Shown: piece after piece, positions 22,893 to 34,475 of the stretch
How positions within the stretch are numbered: position 1 is the first letter of the stretch
Layout: each line of letters begins with the position of its first letter
Notes under the pieces: model-generated
The model's input: only the letters and a program-made list of their open reading frames with translations
What the model was told of the DNA's origin: nothing
Databases searched by the model: none
Assembly: GCA_014904985.1 (NCBI GenBank)
Contig: MU128939.1
Location: 86,913 to 150,912, forward strand
Origin: Hydnum rufescens UP504
Taxonomy: Eukaryota; Basidiomycota; Agaricomycetes; Cantharellales; Hydnaceae
Length of the DNA: 64,000 nt
Direction of reading: 5' to 3'
Translations under genes and position numbers: made by a program

Positions 22893-23423
22893 ATGTTCTT
22901 CAATCTCGCAACTCTCATACTCCCCATCATGCTCCTTGGAGGCATCACGACCGCCACTCCCCTCGAGACTCGCGAAGTGAAAGCAACCGAGGTCCCAGGC
23001 ATTGACGTCTCCAAGCTTGAAATTCCCGACCCTATACCCCCCATCATCTCGCCTGGCTCGGAGAATGTAGGCCTGGAGAAGGGTGCCCCAGTCCCCGGCG
23101 GATCGACGACCTCCCACAACTCTGCCTTCCACATTCTCAGCGGCACGGACGCCAACCAATTCGTCGTCTGCCCCCAGGAAAACTGCGGCGGGTCGTGCGT
23201 TGGATATGCGCTTGCCTCGCTCCACCGTGACGTGTGCTATTCCGCTACATTCTACACCTCGTACTACATCTCCCTGGCATCGAACGCGAGCCTCTCTTAC
23301 AATATATATGCCGCCTCGGCCGCGTGCTTTTCTCCCGTTGTCGTCCCGGGCGTGAATGCGTGCTACCAAAGTTACGCCTCCGACGGCACGATCAGGACCT
23401 TCCAGACTTTCCGCCGCGACTGA
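22893..23423 (+). CDS. Small secreted protein, paralogue B
   Basis: A 176-residue single-exon protein with a signal peptide (MFFNLATLILPIMLLGG...TATP) and a six-cysteine domain whose spacing matches paralogue A (C-x4-C-x3-C, then one C after LASLHRDV, one in the SAAC region and one in VNAC). It has an extra segment of about 10 residues (ISPGSENVGLEK) before the domain. The leader, the first 50 coding bases and about 100 bp after the stop match paralogue A, so the duplication included flanking DNA. Most of the mature domain has diverged at the protein level, which could reflect relaxed or positive selection. Function unknown; a secreted effector-like or structural role is possible. Confidence 0.82.
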   Translation: MFFNLATLILPIMLLGGITTATPLETREVKATEVPGIDVSKLEIPDPIPPIISPGSENVGLEKGAPVPGGSTTSHNSAFHILSGTDANQFVVCPQENCGGSCVGYALASLHRDVCYSATFYTSYYISLASNASLSYNIYAASAACFSPVVVPGVNACYQSYASDGTIRTFQTFRRD

Positions 23424-24194
23424 CATTATGGTACATAAACCTTCCAACGATATTAAGAGATGTCAATTGAGGATCGGTTGTCGCTCTTCTATGGGGGGGA
23501 GAAGCTGTCCCTGGGGGATTAGAAGGGCGAGGTTTGATGTTCTTCCAAGAAAAGTTTTCCAAATTTTTGATGCGACTGTTGCTGCGTGGCCACGAACAAT
23601 CTTGCTCTTCGCTCTTCTGTATCCGCTGTAAATCGCGAGGCCTTTGTGTGACATGGAGGGATCTTCAATTTTTAGCGCGGACCTGGGATCTGCAGATAAG
23701 GCAGTTTCGGATTAGCCTCTCAAATTATTTAAGCGAGGAGCGCGTATTTAGCAGCTTAAACGGCACCCAATCCCCATTATGCCAAATACAGGTTTCATAC
23801 GCGTGTCCCACTCTGAGCAAGAAAAACAATCAAGGCAGTCCTTAGCTCAGGCACACGTTAATGTGGAGACGAATACTTCGATCTTCATCAGCAGACTATG
23901 AATTCGGATATCCCAAGTGCCAAGCTTCGCGCATAGGTAAGGTACAATGTCACCTTTGCAAACATTCATTTCATGACATCAATGTGGTGAATGATGATTT
24001 TTGGTTTTGAATGCAGGGTGATGTGGGACCGATGTATTCGATAGCAAGAGTCCAGCATCATTGGAAATCACGTCTGTGTGCTAAGGATGAACCACAGATT
24101 TAACTCCGAGCAGCTTGCCGTCGACTTTTTCCAAGTCTATGAATCAAGTATTAACATCACCACTTCGCGCCACAAATCCGAAGAATCTTACCGT
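23424..24194. other. Intergenic, no gene seen
   Basis: The first 100 bp are homologous to the 3' flank of the gene ending at 15012. The remainder holds only short unsupported frames. Confidence 0.5.
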
Positions 24195-25624
24195 TTAGCG
24201 CCCCACCTCTTCCGCCGCCTCTGAACCCAGCCTTTCCGCCTCTCCCACGCGTATTTCCACGGGCCCCCTCCCCCCACTACCACCACCGCCGCCGCCGCCG
24301 AAGTCATTAGTACTCTCTTTCGTGTTCTGTTTGTCCCTTCTCTTCCCCCCACTACCGAAACCGAACTTGGCATCGCGTGCAGAACGTGGCATACGCTTCT
24401 TCTCACGGGAATCACTATCTAATTTGGGCCGCTTGGCAGATCCGCGGTTCGACGACGATGGACGATCGGCGATGGCGTCTTCGACTGCAATATCGAATGC
24501 TTCATCATCCTGGGGATCATCGAGACCAGACTTCCCACGCTCTAAACACGCGAGTTGGAGCATCGTAAGGAGAAATAGTACGAACGGAAATTCGCCCAGG
24601 AGAAGAGCACGCCGAAATAAAGAAACTCACTGCGTTTCAGCCCCTTCAATCTTTCCTCCATCTCTTTCTTCCCTTTGACACGCTCCTTGAGTTTCTCGAC
24701 CTGGACTTGCTTTCCGAACTTCTTCAATTCACGCTGTTTCCTGGCTTCCTCGCCCTTTTTGATACCCGCTGTCTCGTCCAGGAGTTTTTGACGGATACGT
24801 TCCATATGCGCATCGGATTTGACCATTTCAGCAAAATAATCTGGGGGCCGCGTAAAGGGAAGGGAATGCTTTGCGGCAAGGGCTCGCGCTGCATTGGCGG
24901 CGTGAAGTGCCTGTTTATAGCTAGAACAATTCAATGAGATTTAAGGATGTCTTGGAAATAAATGAAACATACAAGGCTAGCTCGCGCTCGAGATCATTGT
25001 CAGGGTCATCCACGCCCAGTGGATCTGGATAAGTCAAGGCTAAGGTATCTGTCCAAGTAAACGATGGGTCGAGTTTGATAGTTTCACGGATACGTTGTAG
25101 TGCGACCTAAAGGCAATATTTTTGGGTATAGTGACAGGACCCGAGCAAATATGCGGACGTACTGTGTTATTAATGACAATCTTTTGGCGAGGGACAGCAT
25201 CCTCATCCACTGAGGACGCATCGTCTAATGCCACAAATTCCTCCTTTTCCCCGTCTTCATTATGTGACGCGTCTTCTTCGCGTTCGTCTTCACTCCCTGT
25301 TCTGATTCCGTCTTCATCTTCACCATTTTCACCAGACTCGTCACTCCGCGGGCCACCAGGATCGTCGCCATTTCCAGAAGCATCATCATCTCCGGCATCA
25401 CTCTCATCATTGTCTATCCCGGACTCGGCCAGAATCTTGAGTTGCGCCGCCCCCAGTTCATCCAGGCCGTCATCTCCCAAGAGTTCCATAAGGCGCTTCA
25501 TTCCAGCCTCATCAACGCCATCGTCACCATCGTCGCTGCTATTGTCAATATTATCATCAACAGGCCGCTTGGATGGGGTTGCCTTTTCCGCCTGGTTGGC
25601 AGCGAGGGGATTGTTTTTAGCCAT
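24195..25624 (-). CDS. EBP2: rRNA-processing protein EBP2
   Basis: Nucleolar protein needed for pre-rRNA processing and 60S subunit maturation. Exons 25624-25163, 25106-24973, 24920-24631 and 24541-24195 encode 410 residues. The N-terminal 150 residues are very acidic with a LMELLGDDGLDELG helix. The conserved core follows: VALQRIRETIKLDPSFTW, then LERELAFYKQALHAA, then the EBP2 hallmark PPDYFAEMVKSDAHMERIRQ, then ARKQRELKKFGKQVQVEKLK. The basic C-terminal third ends in a KFGFGSGGKRRDKQNTKES block and an unusual run of seven glycines before GGRGPVEIR. The ATG at 25624 is chosen over an upstream non-ATG extension. Its start codon is 51 bp from the divergent p34 gene. Confidence 0.93.
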
Positions 25625-25675
25625 ACACGAAAAAGCAGAAAGTGTGGCGGAATCAAAGTGCACTGCCACTTCGGC
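25625..25675. promoter_or_regulatory. Very short divergent promoter between EBP2 and the p34 gene
   Basis: Only 51 bp lie between the two start codons. Either the leaders overlap or transcription starts inside the opposite gene's first exon. No TATA box is visible. Confidence 0.5.
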
Positions 25676-27139
25676 ATGTCCCCCTCATTGCCCACCTCTC
25701 CGAGTTGTCGCATTCTGACAGTCGCTAGTAATTGGGAGAATGCAAGGTTTGTCGTAAATCGTAGGTCATTTTATTATCTGGATAATTGGGCGTTTTCGCT
25801 GACAAGTCACAGTTGTGACGGCCAGTGACGCAAGCGTTGACAAGTCACTGGTGATTCCTTGGACAATATCGAATAAATATTACACTGCGGACGTCCATTT
25901 TTTCCTCGAGATCGTTTCCGGAAACGATTCGGGTCCCTCTCGATTATTATCTATCCAGGAAGATGAGAAAGTGCCGGCTATTATCTTTGTCTTTACCCAG
26001 GAAGAGGTAAGTGTGGTGTCTGACAAACCTGGATGCATGCCAATGAATCCAATAGTCGTATCGTCCCTTGTTTCTGGCTCATCTTGAGAAGTTGACCGCG
26101 AATGACGCAGAAGTTTGTATAGCAGTCCGGCTGCCATCCTCAAAAACAGCCGTTCCATCCCCAAGCTCAGGTCATGAAGATGATGACTCCATCGATGAGT
26201 TCTTTGCTGATCATGGCTTCGAGTACGTTCTGGCAGAGAAGACCCCCTTCGATGCACATGACGGTGTGTTCTCTGAGGGGATACTCCTCACAAAACTGAC
26301 AGATTATTAAATATTTCCTCAGGCGTCCTAGGGATTCCTCGGGTGCGGGACGCCTTGCATTCCATCATGTGGCCGACATTGATTCGTCGTGAGGGGAATA
26401 CATCTGGGACAGCCAGAGGCTCTTCTCGTCTTCCCGTTACCTTGACAGGTGACGCCGTCGGTGGGGAGAGTCTAAGTCTGACATTAGATGACTTGACTGA
26501 AGATATCGCCCACTCTCTGTTCACTTCTCCGGAGGGTGCAATGGACGATCGAGACCTTCAAGCACTAGAATCTTGGTTGGATGCAGATGCAGATGAAGCG
26601 TGGCGACCCACGGATACATCTGTGATCGTAACACCTTCGACAGATGCTAAAAATCCAGGCAACACTCCATCGATTCCCTCGGGGTTCGAAGACGACTTTA
26701 CAAATTTCGTCTCCGCTCCTCCAAATCCAGTTCCATCCTGTGACGGGCCCTCTGCGTCCGGTCCCTCATCTAAATCCTCTGTTTTCTCAAGCAATTTGGT
26801 GGCGATAGCAGATAAGGAGGCAGACGCCGATTGGGACCCCGAGAAATGGCTGCCTACTCAAGCCGAGATCGCGTCGGCTTCTGCGCGGATATTTCGTCCT
26901 CGTCCACCTCTCCGCCCCCTCCTGTCCACGATGGGGATACAGTGGGAAGCTTCGATCTTGCTCAAGTCTTGAGCACACTGCAGGCGATGAAAGAGGAGAT
27001 CTCCGGTATTGCGGATGAGGATGAGCGTCGGAAGGCGGCTGCTCGGGCGGCGCTTGGGTTGGTTGCAGGTCTAGGGTTGGATGTTAACGATAATGAGGAT
27101 GATACTAGTGAATTGGGTGAGGAACTTCGTGTGGACTAA
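25676..27139 (+). CDS. Alpha/gamma-adaptin-binding protein p34 (AAGAB/Irc6-like)
   Basis: Cytosolic protein of the p34/Irc6 family, which binds clathrin adaptor subunits and acts in vesicle transport and adaptor assembly. Exons 25676-25760, 25813-26006, 26056-26263 and 26323 onward. The start (MSPSLPTSPSCRILTVASN) enters a small-GTPase-like fold: VIPWTISNKYYTADV, then VPAIIFVFTQEE, then a DEFFADHGFEYVLAE strand and GVLGIPRVRDALHSIMW. The C-terminal p34 signature helix is present (FDLAQVLSTLQAMKEEI, then DERRKAAARAAL). Between about 26,890 and 26,940 the frame must change. A weak 47-nt intron ending in CAG at 26,940 would restore it; otherwise a frameshift is present. Confidence 0.82.
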
Positions 27140-28486
27140 ATGTTGTATAGAAGACCAAAATGCACAAGGCCTCTGCTACACTCGAGCACCTCTGAATCAA
27201 TGATACGTGACCGTGGGTAAAGTGAGAGCTCATTTGACAAAGGGTAGTGTGTAGATCAGCATCCAACATCATCCAAGACTAGTGGTGTGTATTTTGCAAC
27301 ACATGTACTAGATGCTAAGGAGTTGGCGAAAATGATTGAGCGACAAGCGCTTAAATACATCTGTAACAAAGGTGTTTTAAGGAATATTTCTGTGCCGTTA
27401 TTTCTCAGAGCGCTGCACCCTCCCTATTGGCTTACGAAGACTCCTTTATATTTCCAAGCGATACTATACATTATCGGGTACTTGCCGCGAAGTCAGAAAA
27501 AAGTTCTTGCACAAGCTAGAGAGCTCAGATTGTGCTCAAACTTGGTAGAAACATAGTAAATGATACTCTACACAGGCTCTGGAAATTAGGGAGGGATATA
27601 TGGAGAATTGAGTGTGTTGGAAGGGATCCGCGTCAAGCGGTCATTTCGGCAATGGCAAGTTCATGATATCGGGTAGTTGCCGCCATTCCTTTCCACCACA
27701 TGACACCAATAGAACCCTCGCTGCACCTTTTTCTAGAGTATTTCTGAGCTTGGAGACATGAGCCAGAGGGGTGGTGGACCTGGATATATCACTATCTGGT
27801 CTATCATGTATTGTACTTATCCAGACTCAATATAAAATCCCATTAAGCTCATATGGGCTCCTAGCCATCGAGGTCTTGACCCCAATTGAGGCCATTGGCA
27901 AGGGAAGTGATGGGGGATTGATTATATCTGGGATGGGACTGCAGGTGGCAGTAATTAGGCATGAGGTTGTTCTGGTGGCAAGCCGCTCACATGATCCTTC
28001 AGAGATTTACAACCCCAATTCACCGCCAGTATGACTGGTAGTTTATTTATGACTTGCTAGAAGGGTAGTCCATAGCTCAAAGACAATATTCTCCCAGGGC
28101 AGTGGTTTGTTGACTTGCTAAAGCACTTCCAGTGATTCAAACCCATTAAATTCTCATGATTTTCAAGAGTAATGTACTGTAAAGAAGCGGCAATTTCATG
28201 ATTTTTCGAGTTCTCTTTGCACAGAGCCCTAGATATATACTGCCTGCACCTAAGTGCCGGATATGGGCCGCAACGGGCGAGAATTGAAGGGGCTAGAGGG
28301 GTCGCGGCAAGTACCCGATCACGGCAACGGAGGTGATAACTAATAGTAATCGCAGACGCCAAAGATTTTGCGACAAATGATTGGAGGGAACTTTCCGGAA
28401 ACCGGACGCAACTCAAGGCTCGTCCCTCTAATATACCTAGTTGGAGGTTCGCCTGGAACTTCTAGGCCATCTTCCTGTGTAGCCCA
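27140..28486. other. Intergenic, no gene seen
   Basis: About 1.3 kb with a GTTGGCGAAAATG-type frame at 27287-27556 and others on both strands, none with protein-like features. No repeat or RNA gene recognised. Confidence 0.5.
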
Positions 28487-30240
28487 ATGCCGTCGTATTC
28501 AAACAATTATTCGAAGTGGGATCATCTTGAAGTACGCACCCCGGTGTCCTCAGCCACAGAACGGTTCTAACAGCATGGGGGCATGGGCAGGTATCGGACG
28601 ATTCTGATATCGAGGGTCACCCAAATGTCGACAAGAAGAGTTTGATAAGGTGCCTATATATCTATCGATCCTAGGCGATTCGCGGTATGTTGACTGAATA
28701 TCTCGTAGATGGAAGCAACGTGACATCCACGAAAAGCGCGAGCTTCGTAAACGACGTATCGCTGAATTCGAAGCCGAAATCAAGTCCAATGCCGTCCTGC
28801 TTCCCCGTTTGAGAGACATCGCGCAAAACCTAGAGTTAAACGGACCCTTGTATTATTCGTCTCTTGTCGAGCGCCTGAAGACACAGGGGTCTCCAGACGC
28901 GCCGACAAACCTTCCTAACCAGCCTACATACGATCAAATGATCGAAAGTCTTCTTGTCAAGGTCTCTAGAGAGGTGAAGGATAAGGGGATTACTGGGGGC
29001 GACGAGTTGGGTCCAGCGCTTCTCAAAGAACTCAAATCACACATCGATCAGCTATCAAAACGGAATGGGGAGGCTCAAAAGTCACTGGAATTTGAGAAGA
29101 AGGAACAAGCAAAACATATCACTAGCGACGACCTGAAAGAGGGATGGAGCAATACGGTGCGTCTCAGAATGGTACCTCCGAATACTGCCATGTTCTAAGA
29201 CCCCATTCCCTTCGTAGTATATTCCCCCTAAGCCCGAACCGGCCCCTGTGCCTGTGGTGAAACCAAAGGTGAAGGCGCCTGAAACCACCATTGAGGTGCT
29301 AAACGCACCCAGTACGGTATGTTTTCAATTCCGCAACCGCTAGTGGCAAATGTTCATTTCCACCCAGTCCTCCTCCGCCGCAAAGCCTGAGAACACAGAG
29401 AGTGATGATAAGGCGAATAGTGATGACGATGATGGCGACGATGATGACGACGACGAGCTCCCCACGATGACACCCCCACTAATCGAGTTCTCCAAGATCC
29501 CATACAAAGGGTTCGAGCAATCCTATGAATTCCTCAAAAGAGACAGAAATGTGCTTGTCCCTGGGGCCACGGATGCGTTGTTGCTTCAGGCGTTCAACGC
29601 GGAGTCTGGTGGTGACAAGAAGTATGCCAAACAATGCGTGCACCAGGGTCTTCTCATCCAATACTGCGAGAAACTTGGGCGCGATGGTGTTTCACTGTTT
29701 TTCAAGCGGTATGTTGTAGGTGGGCAAGATATTTTCCATTTTCTAATCTGATATCCATTCAGCATGGTCGCTGGTGATCCCCGGGCGTTGGACGTCTTTA
29801 TCAAGGATGTTGAGGACACATACGCCGTCGTGGCCAAGCGCGCCAAAGTGTCCAAAGAAGAGCAGGAAAATCAAGCGGGAGTAGAGCAGATTCAACTCGT
29901 GGCGGAGAACCCAGACACCGTCATCTCGTTCGACGTTCCTGACGGACCACCGCCAGAGAACCTTGTCCTCGAGGGACCTGGGACAGAAGACCTTGACATC
30001 GAAGAAGTCCGGAAATCATTGCAAACCCGATGGGAGATCTTCATCAACTTTGACGAAAAGTTCAAGAAGGCTTTGATATCGAATGATCTGGAGAAGGTAA
30101 ACAAGGTGCTTGGAAAAATGCCAGTTGCCGAGGCGGAACAACTCGTAGGGCTTCTGCAGGTTGCTGGTATCTTGAACTTCGCCGAGGGCGGGATTCGGGA
30201 CGAGACCGGAAAGCAGACTGAAGTGGCCCCGGCGGTATGA
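28487..30240 (+). CDS. CDC37: Hsp90 co-chaperone Cdc37
   Basis: Cytosolic kinase-specific Hsp90 co-chaperone. Exons 28487-28531, 28591-28649, 28709-29156, 29218-29316, 29368-29708 and 29763-30240 encode 489 residues. The N-terminus has the invariant layout MPSYSNNYSKWDHLEVSDDSD with the serine of the CK2 site (SDDSD), then EGHPNVDKKSLIRWKQRDIH. A long charged coiled coil follows. The middle Hsp90-binding domain carries FSKIPYKGFEQSYEFL and the HQGLLIQYCEKLGRDGVSLF region. The C-terminal helical domain ends GGIRDETGKQTEVAP. An acidic linker (DDDDGDDDDDDE) near residue 230 is a lineage feature. Splice junctions are all canonical and in frame. Confidence 0.95.
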
Positions 30241-30623
30241 GACATCTCTGGCACTTCTCCTGACCCAACCTTACACTTCTCATTTCTTACGCATGGTTTG
30301 ATCCTTTGCACCAACAAACCCCATTCTGTACGGCTTTCCATGGCCCTGCTCGCCTATGTAACGAACCATAATATTGTGAGGAATGGCTAGCGCTGTATGC
30401 CAGGTGACTGAATCCATAAATGTATTTTGTAATCGAGAAGTAAAAGGGACTCGAAAAAGGGAAAAGTAGTTAAGAGAACCAGTCCGAAAAATGGGCCACG
30501 TGAAATGATCTCATACAGTAGGTGCGGAATGGTCCGAGTGCACACTTGAGCCTCGAGGCAAGAATTCTTCACAGACCATAGCGCTCTGTGGGTACGTACG
30601 CACTTTCCCTGACCCCCAGAACT
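30241..30623. other. Intergenic, Cdc37 terminator and phospholipase promoter region
   Basis: Nothing recognised beyond a pyrimidine-rich 3' flank. Both neighbours are transcribed to the right. Confidence 0.4.
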
Positions 30624-33600
30624 ATGGATTTTCCCCCAAAGATCCACGTCCGCTGGTTTCAAGTCGGGGTTCCTGAATTGCTTTCTGTGGTACCCATTAC
30701 ACTCAATCCAAACGTCGCGTGGAAAGCTCTTACGCGCACCGAATCCGACGCGTGCGAGGAGGCATGGCTCAAGTTGACTTCCAATTCTCCGTCTCCCGTG
30801 TCTCCACCGATGTATTTGGATGAAGATAACAGCACCGATGAAGGCTTTAGCCCAGAAGACGGTATGATTCCTCTCTATCGCCTGTCCCTCATCTTTTCAT
30901 CTCTTCCGTGTTATTTGAATTTATAGTACTGGAACAAGATGATGAGCCTGGATTGGGTGTCCCTGTTGAACGTGAACGATTATTTGAAGTCGACGTCCGG
31001 AACATGAAGGTTGGTTTATGTTCCGATCGCAACACAAGTGTTCCTGACCTTTCAACTTGTGATACACAGCTGCGACCAATATACTGGAAATCAAGCGGTC
31101 CACAAATTGACGTAATGCGAGGAGTTTGGATGTATGATAAAGTATGTCCCAGTGGATATGACGTCAGAAAATGTAGAAACTAAGTCTTATCACTCAAGGA
31201 CCATCCTGTTGAGATAAAAATAGCAGAAAAGATAGAGGAAGCCTACATGTGAGCCTTCCCTCCCCTATTTTCTGCGATGATTTTAAGAGACGCGTCTACA
31301 GTGCCATCAAGCCCTGGCAGGTCTGTCGTTCAACCGGTCGATCTCTGTTACTGAGACTCGACGGAATTAACTCTATCCTTTCATCAGGCCTCTTATGATG
31401 ATGAGCTCAAGGCAGCAAAGGACTTTGGACCCGAAGCCCAGGAAAAACTCAAATACCATCTTGAAGGCACTAATTTCAGTGTCATCTTCGACGATGCGCA
31501 CAGTGTACACCTTATTCCACTGTTGAGTGCTCCCCTTTGTTTTCTGGCCCTGACACGGAGTTTTTTATGACACCCATCCTCTTAGATCCTACGTTCCTCG
31601 ACGTCTGACTTCGTTTTTTACAGTTAGAAGCAATGTCAATCCGCAAACTGGTGCCACGATCGCGTATAGAGGCTACGACCAGGCTGCGACTCGAGCTGTA
31701 TCAAAACACGACGTTAAAAATGCACCCCCAAATATGCTCGGATTAGAAGGTATAAATACACCCAGTACCGCACTCAACGACGGCTCGAGTGGTCGTCACC
31801 TTGCAGACAATGGAGCGACATCCGATGCTTCTTCTGATATCGCCGAAGAAGTTACCGATCTCATCCTGATTGTTCACGGCATCGGCCAAGGGGTGCGTCG
31901 TATTTTCAATTTCGCTTTCCGGCTAGATTTCAATGATATGTTCCAGTTGACGGCCCAATATGAGGCGTTCAATTTCGTACGTCCTGCATTTAATTCTGGC
32001 AGATGTATTCTTTACCCGTTGACAACAGGTCTATGTAACGAATCTATTTCGGAACATAGCGAGGTATGCATGTGCAGATTTTTCGATCCTTGACAATGCC
32101 TATAATGATTCCTTCCCTTGCCTCACTTGTTTCAGAGCGCAAGCAACCACACCAGCTCTCGCCTCCATTGTGCGATCTAACCATGTCCAGTTCCTACCTG
32201 TTCAATGGCGGGCCTCAATGAAATTTGACTTGAACGCTCAATCGAAGGATGGTAGGGAAGCGCTCGACAACCACTTTACATTGAATGAAATTACTCCTAA
32301 GGGGACAATAGAGTCAGTGAATACTGTCGGTTTCCCTGTGCCAATTCCTGACCCACATAATCATTTCTTAGCTACGTTCGAGAACTCACAAACAACGTCC
32401 TTTCCGACATTCCATTATTTATGAGCCATCATCGTGACAGAATGATCGAATCGGTTGGCATTATCGTCAATCATCCTTGTACCCTCAAACTGAATTAATT
32501 TTGGGCGTATGTTCTAGGTCTGTTATCAAGCGTGAGCAGAACACCTTTCCATGTTCATCCCGCCTTGGTGTGACCTGTGTATCGTAGGAATCGTACATAT
32601 CGGCTTTGGTGTGCTCGGAATCCTGATTTTGACAGACATGGGCGTGTGGTAAGTGAAAGCAATCCCGCTTGATGATCTCCATCCTTGGAATGATGTGCAA
32701 ACTTGGAATGAATTTGTTCTCGAAAGCATATCATAGCACACTCACTTGGATCTGCACTCGTATCTCACATTCTCTCTAATCAACCCACCATTGTCCCGCC
32801 GTTGTCCGAAATTCCTCCACATGCAGCAAAGAAGGCTACAGGGAGTTTCCTTTTCAACACCAGGCCAGTATATCCTAGCATTTGGGATCGACGTCTCAAC
32901 TCATCGAGTTACATCTGCAGTAAGGTTTTCATGGTCGGAAGTCCATTGTCTGTCTTCCTCCGAATTCATGAGGTGTGCCCAACTTGATTGGCATCCACTC
33001 CAAACTTGACGAATCCGCTTTTGCATAGGTCCAGCTTATTGCTCGTAGGGTACGTACAGCCATGGTAATTAGAGCCAGAATCGCGAGCGAGCTAACGAGC
33101 ATGCTGCCTCAAGGGGCGCGAGCGAACACTACATTCACCACCCGATGAAGCAGTGAGTCCAGCCGATTGTACGTTACATCGACCGCTGAGGCCTTTTGTT
33201 GAAGCTGGATAGAGTTGGGCTTTTTGGGTGCCTCGCCACAGATTCAATATACAACATTGTAAGTACTGACCCGTCTTATAATTAATGGAAGCTTCCCAAT
33301 GTTCCCTCCTGGCTTCCCTTAGTTCAATCCTGCCGATCCCGTCGCGCACGTACTCATCTCTTCTAATGAGAGGCGGACCGGTCTGACATATCTTCATAGC
33401 TATCTGATGAACCCCTGTGTAGATTCACAGTTCGTCTTCGATAATGTGCCGTGCCACGTTTACAATGCTGACCTGACCTATGTATTGCTTGCAGGCGCGC
33501 CAAAGAGCTCCCTCCGACCCCGATTCCGAATGTAACTGCCCCAGTTCTTGCGCAACTCTCCAATTTTTCGAGTCGAATCAGCAAATTTTTCAATGGAGTG

Positions 33601-34198
33601 ACTATTTATCCCTTCGCAGCGAGTACTTCAATCAAGGCTCAGCGTCGCTCGCCCTCTGAGGCCCCATCGATTTATTCATCTCCACTTCTTCATCGGTCAG
33701 CCACTCAAGGCGGCATCGAACTGGCCGATAATTCTAAGGACGGGCAAGTATTAGAAGGAACCCTTGCTGAAAGGAGGTAATACCTCGATTCTTGTCCCGA
33801 GAAGTGGGATAACAGCCCAAACAGACGCTAATGTCCGGCCAGATTCCAGGCCCTTAATCCTCATGGAACACTAGATTACACCCTTCCAAGTGAGGGTAAT
33901 ATTAGCGAATACGTAGGTAAGTAATAGTGACCTTAAGAACGTTCTTCTCCACCTTCATTGTCCAACGCACCTGGAATGATTTGTAGACATGATCACGGTG
34001 AGCCCCTTTTCGCACCAGTTAATCACAGGATGCTTCTCTGCAGAGGACTCTTGATCTTGCCTTTCACAGGCACACTCTTCCTATTGGTCAGACGCTAGTT
34101 TAGTCGCATTCGTGCTGGCGGAAATCTTTGCAAAGAAGACGGATCTCCTTCGCACCAGGCTTGGGGCGGATGCTGTGCATCAACCAGGTCTTATATGA
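30624..34198 (+). CDS. DDHD-domain phospholipase (PA-PLA1 type)
   Basis: Intracellular phospholipase A1 of the DDHD family (yeast YOR022C/Ddl1 group, animal DDHD1/2), acting on phospholipids at mitochondrial or secretory membranes. About 730 residues in some 20 short exons from ATG 30624. Order: N-terminal PPKIHVRWF, a WWE-like module (LRPIYWKSSGPQIDVMRGVW), YVPRRLTSFF, the oxyanion-region LILIVHGIGQG, the nucleophile block HGRVHIIAHSLGSALVSHI (AxSxG rather than GxSxG, as in many fungal members), LSNQPT, GSPLSVF, then the DDHD domain with FNPADPVAYLMNPCVD, a DYTLPSEGN strand and ITAHSSYWSD. The Ser, Asp and His are all present. Two introns appear to use GC instead of GT donors (near 32,864 and 33,336). 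The end is TGA 34196-34198. Confidence 0.88.
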
Positions 34199-34364
34199 AA
34201 ATACTGACGCAACCATACATATCTTTCGTCCAGGTTCTTGCTGGCTGGGCCCTGGATACGAATATAATACGAATACGTATGGATTGTAGGTCGCCCCATG
34301 GACCTAATGTCAATGTCGACAATTCTGCATGTCCAGTCCTTTGTGCCCCTTGGAAGTCTATGCC

Positions 34365-34475
34365 ATGAAGCCTTCAAACACCAAATCTATTTCGTGCTTG
34401 CGTAAGCTTGGTTGTGCGTGCCAATGTGCCCTTGAAACGTGCGATGAGTGCCAGGGATACCATCCGTCAAGATGA
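34365..34475 (+). CDS. Tiny cysteine-rich frame, doubtful
   Basis: An ATG-started 36-residue frame with six cysteines concentrated as C-x5-C-x-C-x-C-x4-C-x2-C (SCLRKLGCACQCALETCDEC). The spacing resembles small fungal metallothioneins. Other frames cross the same DNA, and chance cannot be excluded. No promoter is evident. Confidence 0.2.
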   Translation: MKPSNTKSISCLRKLGCACQCALETCDECQGYHPSR

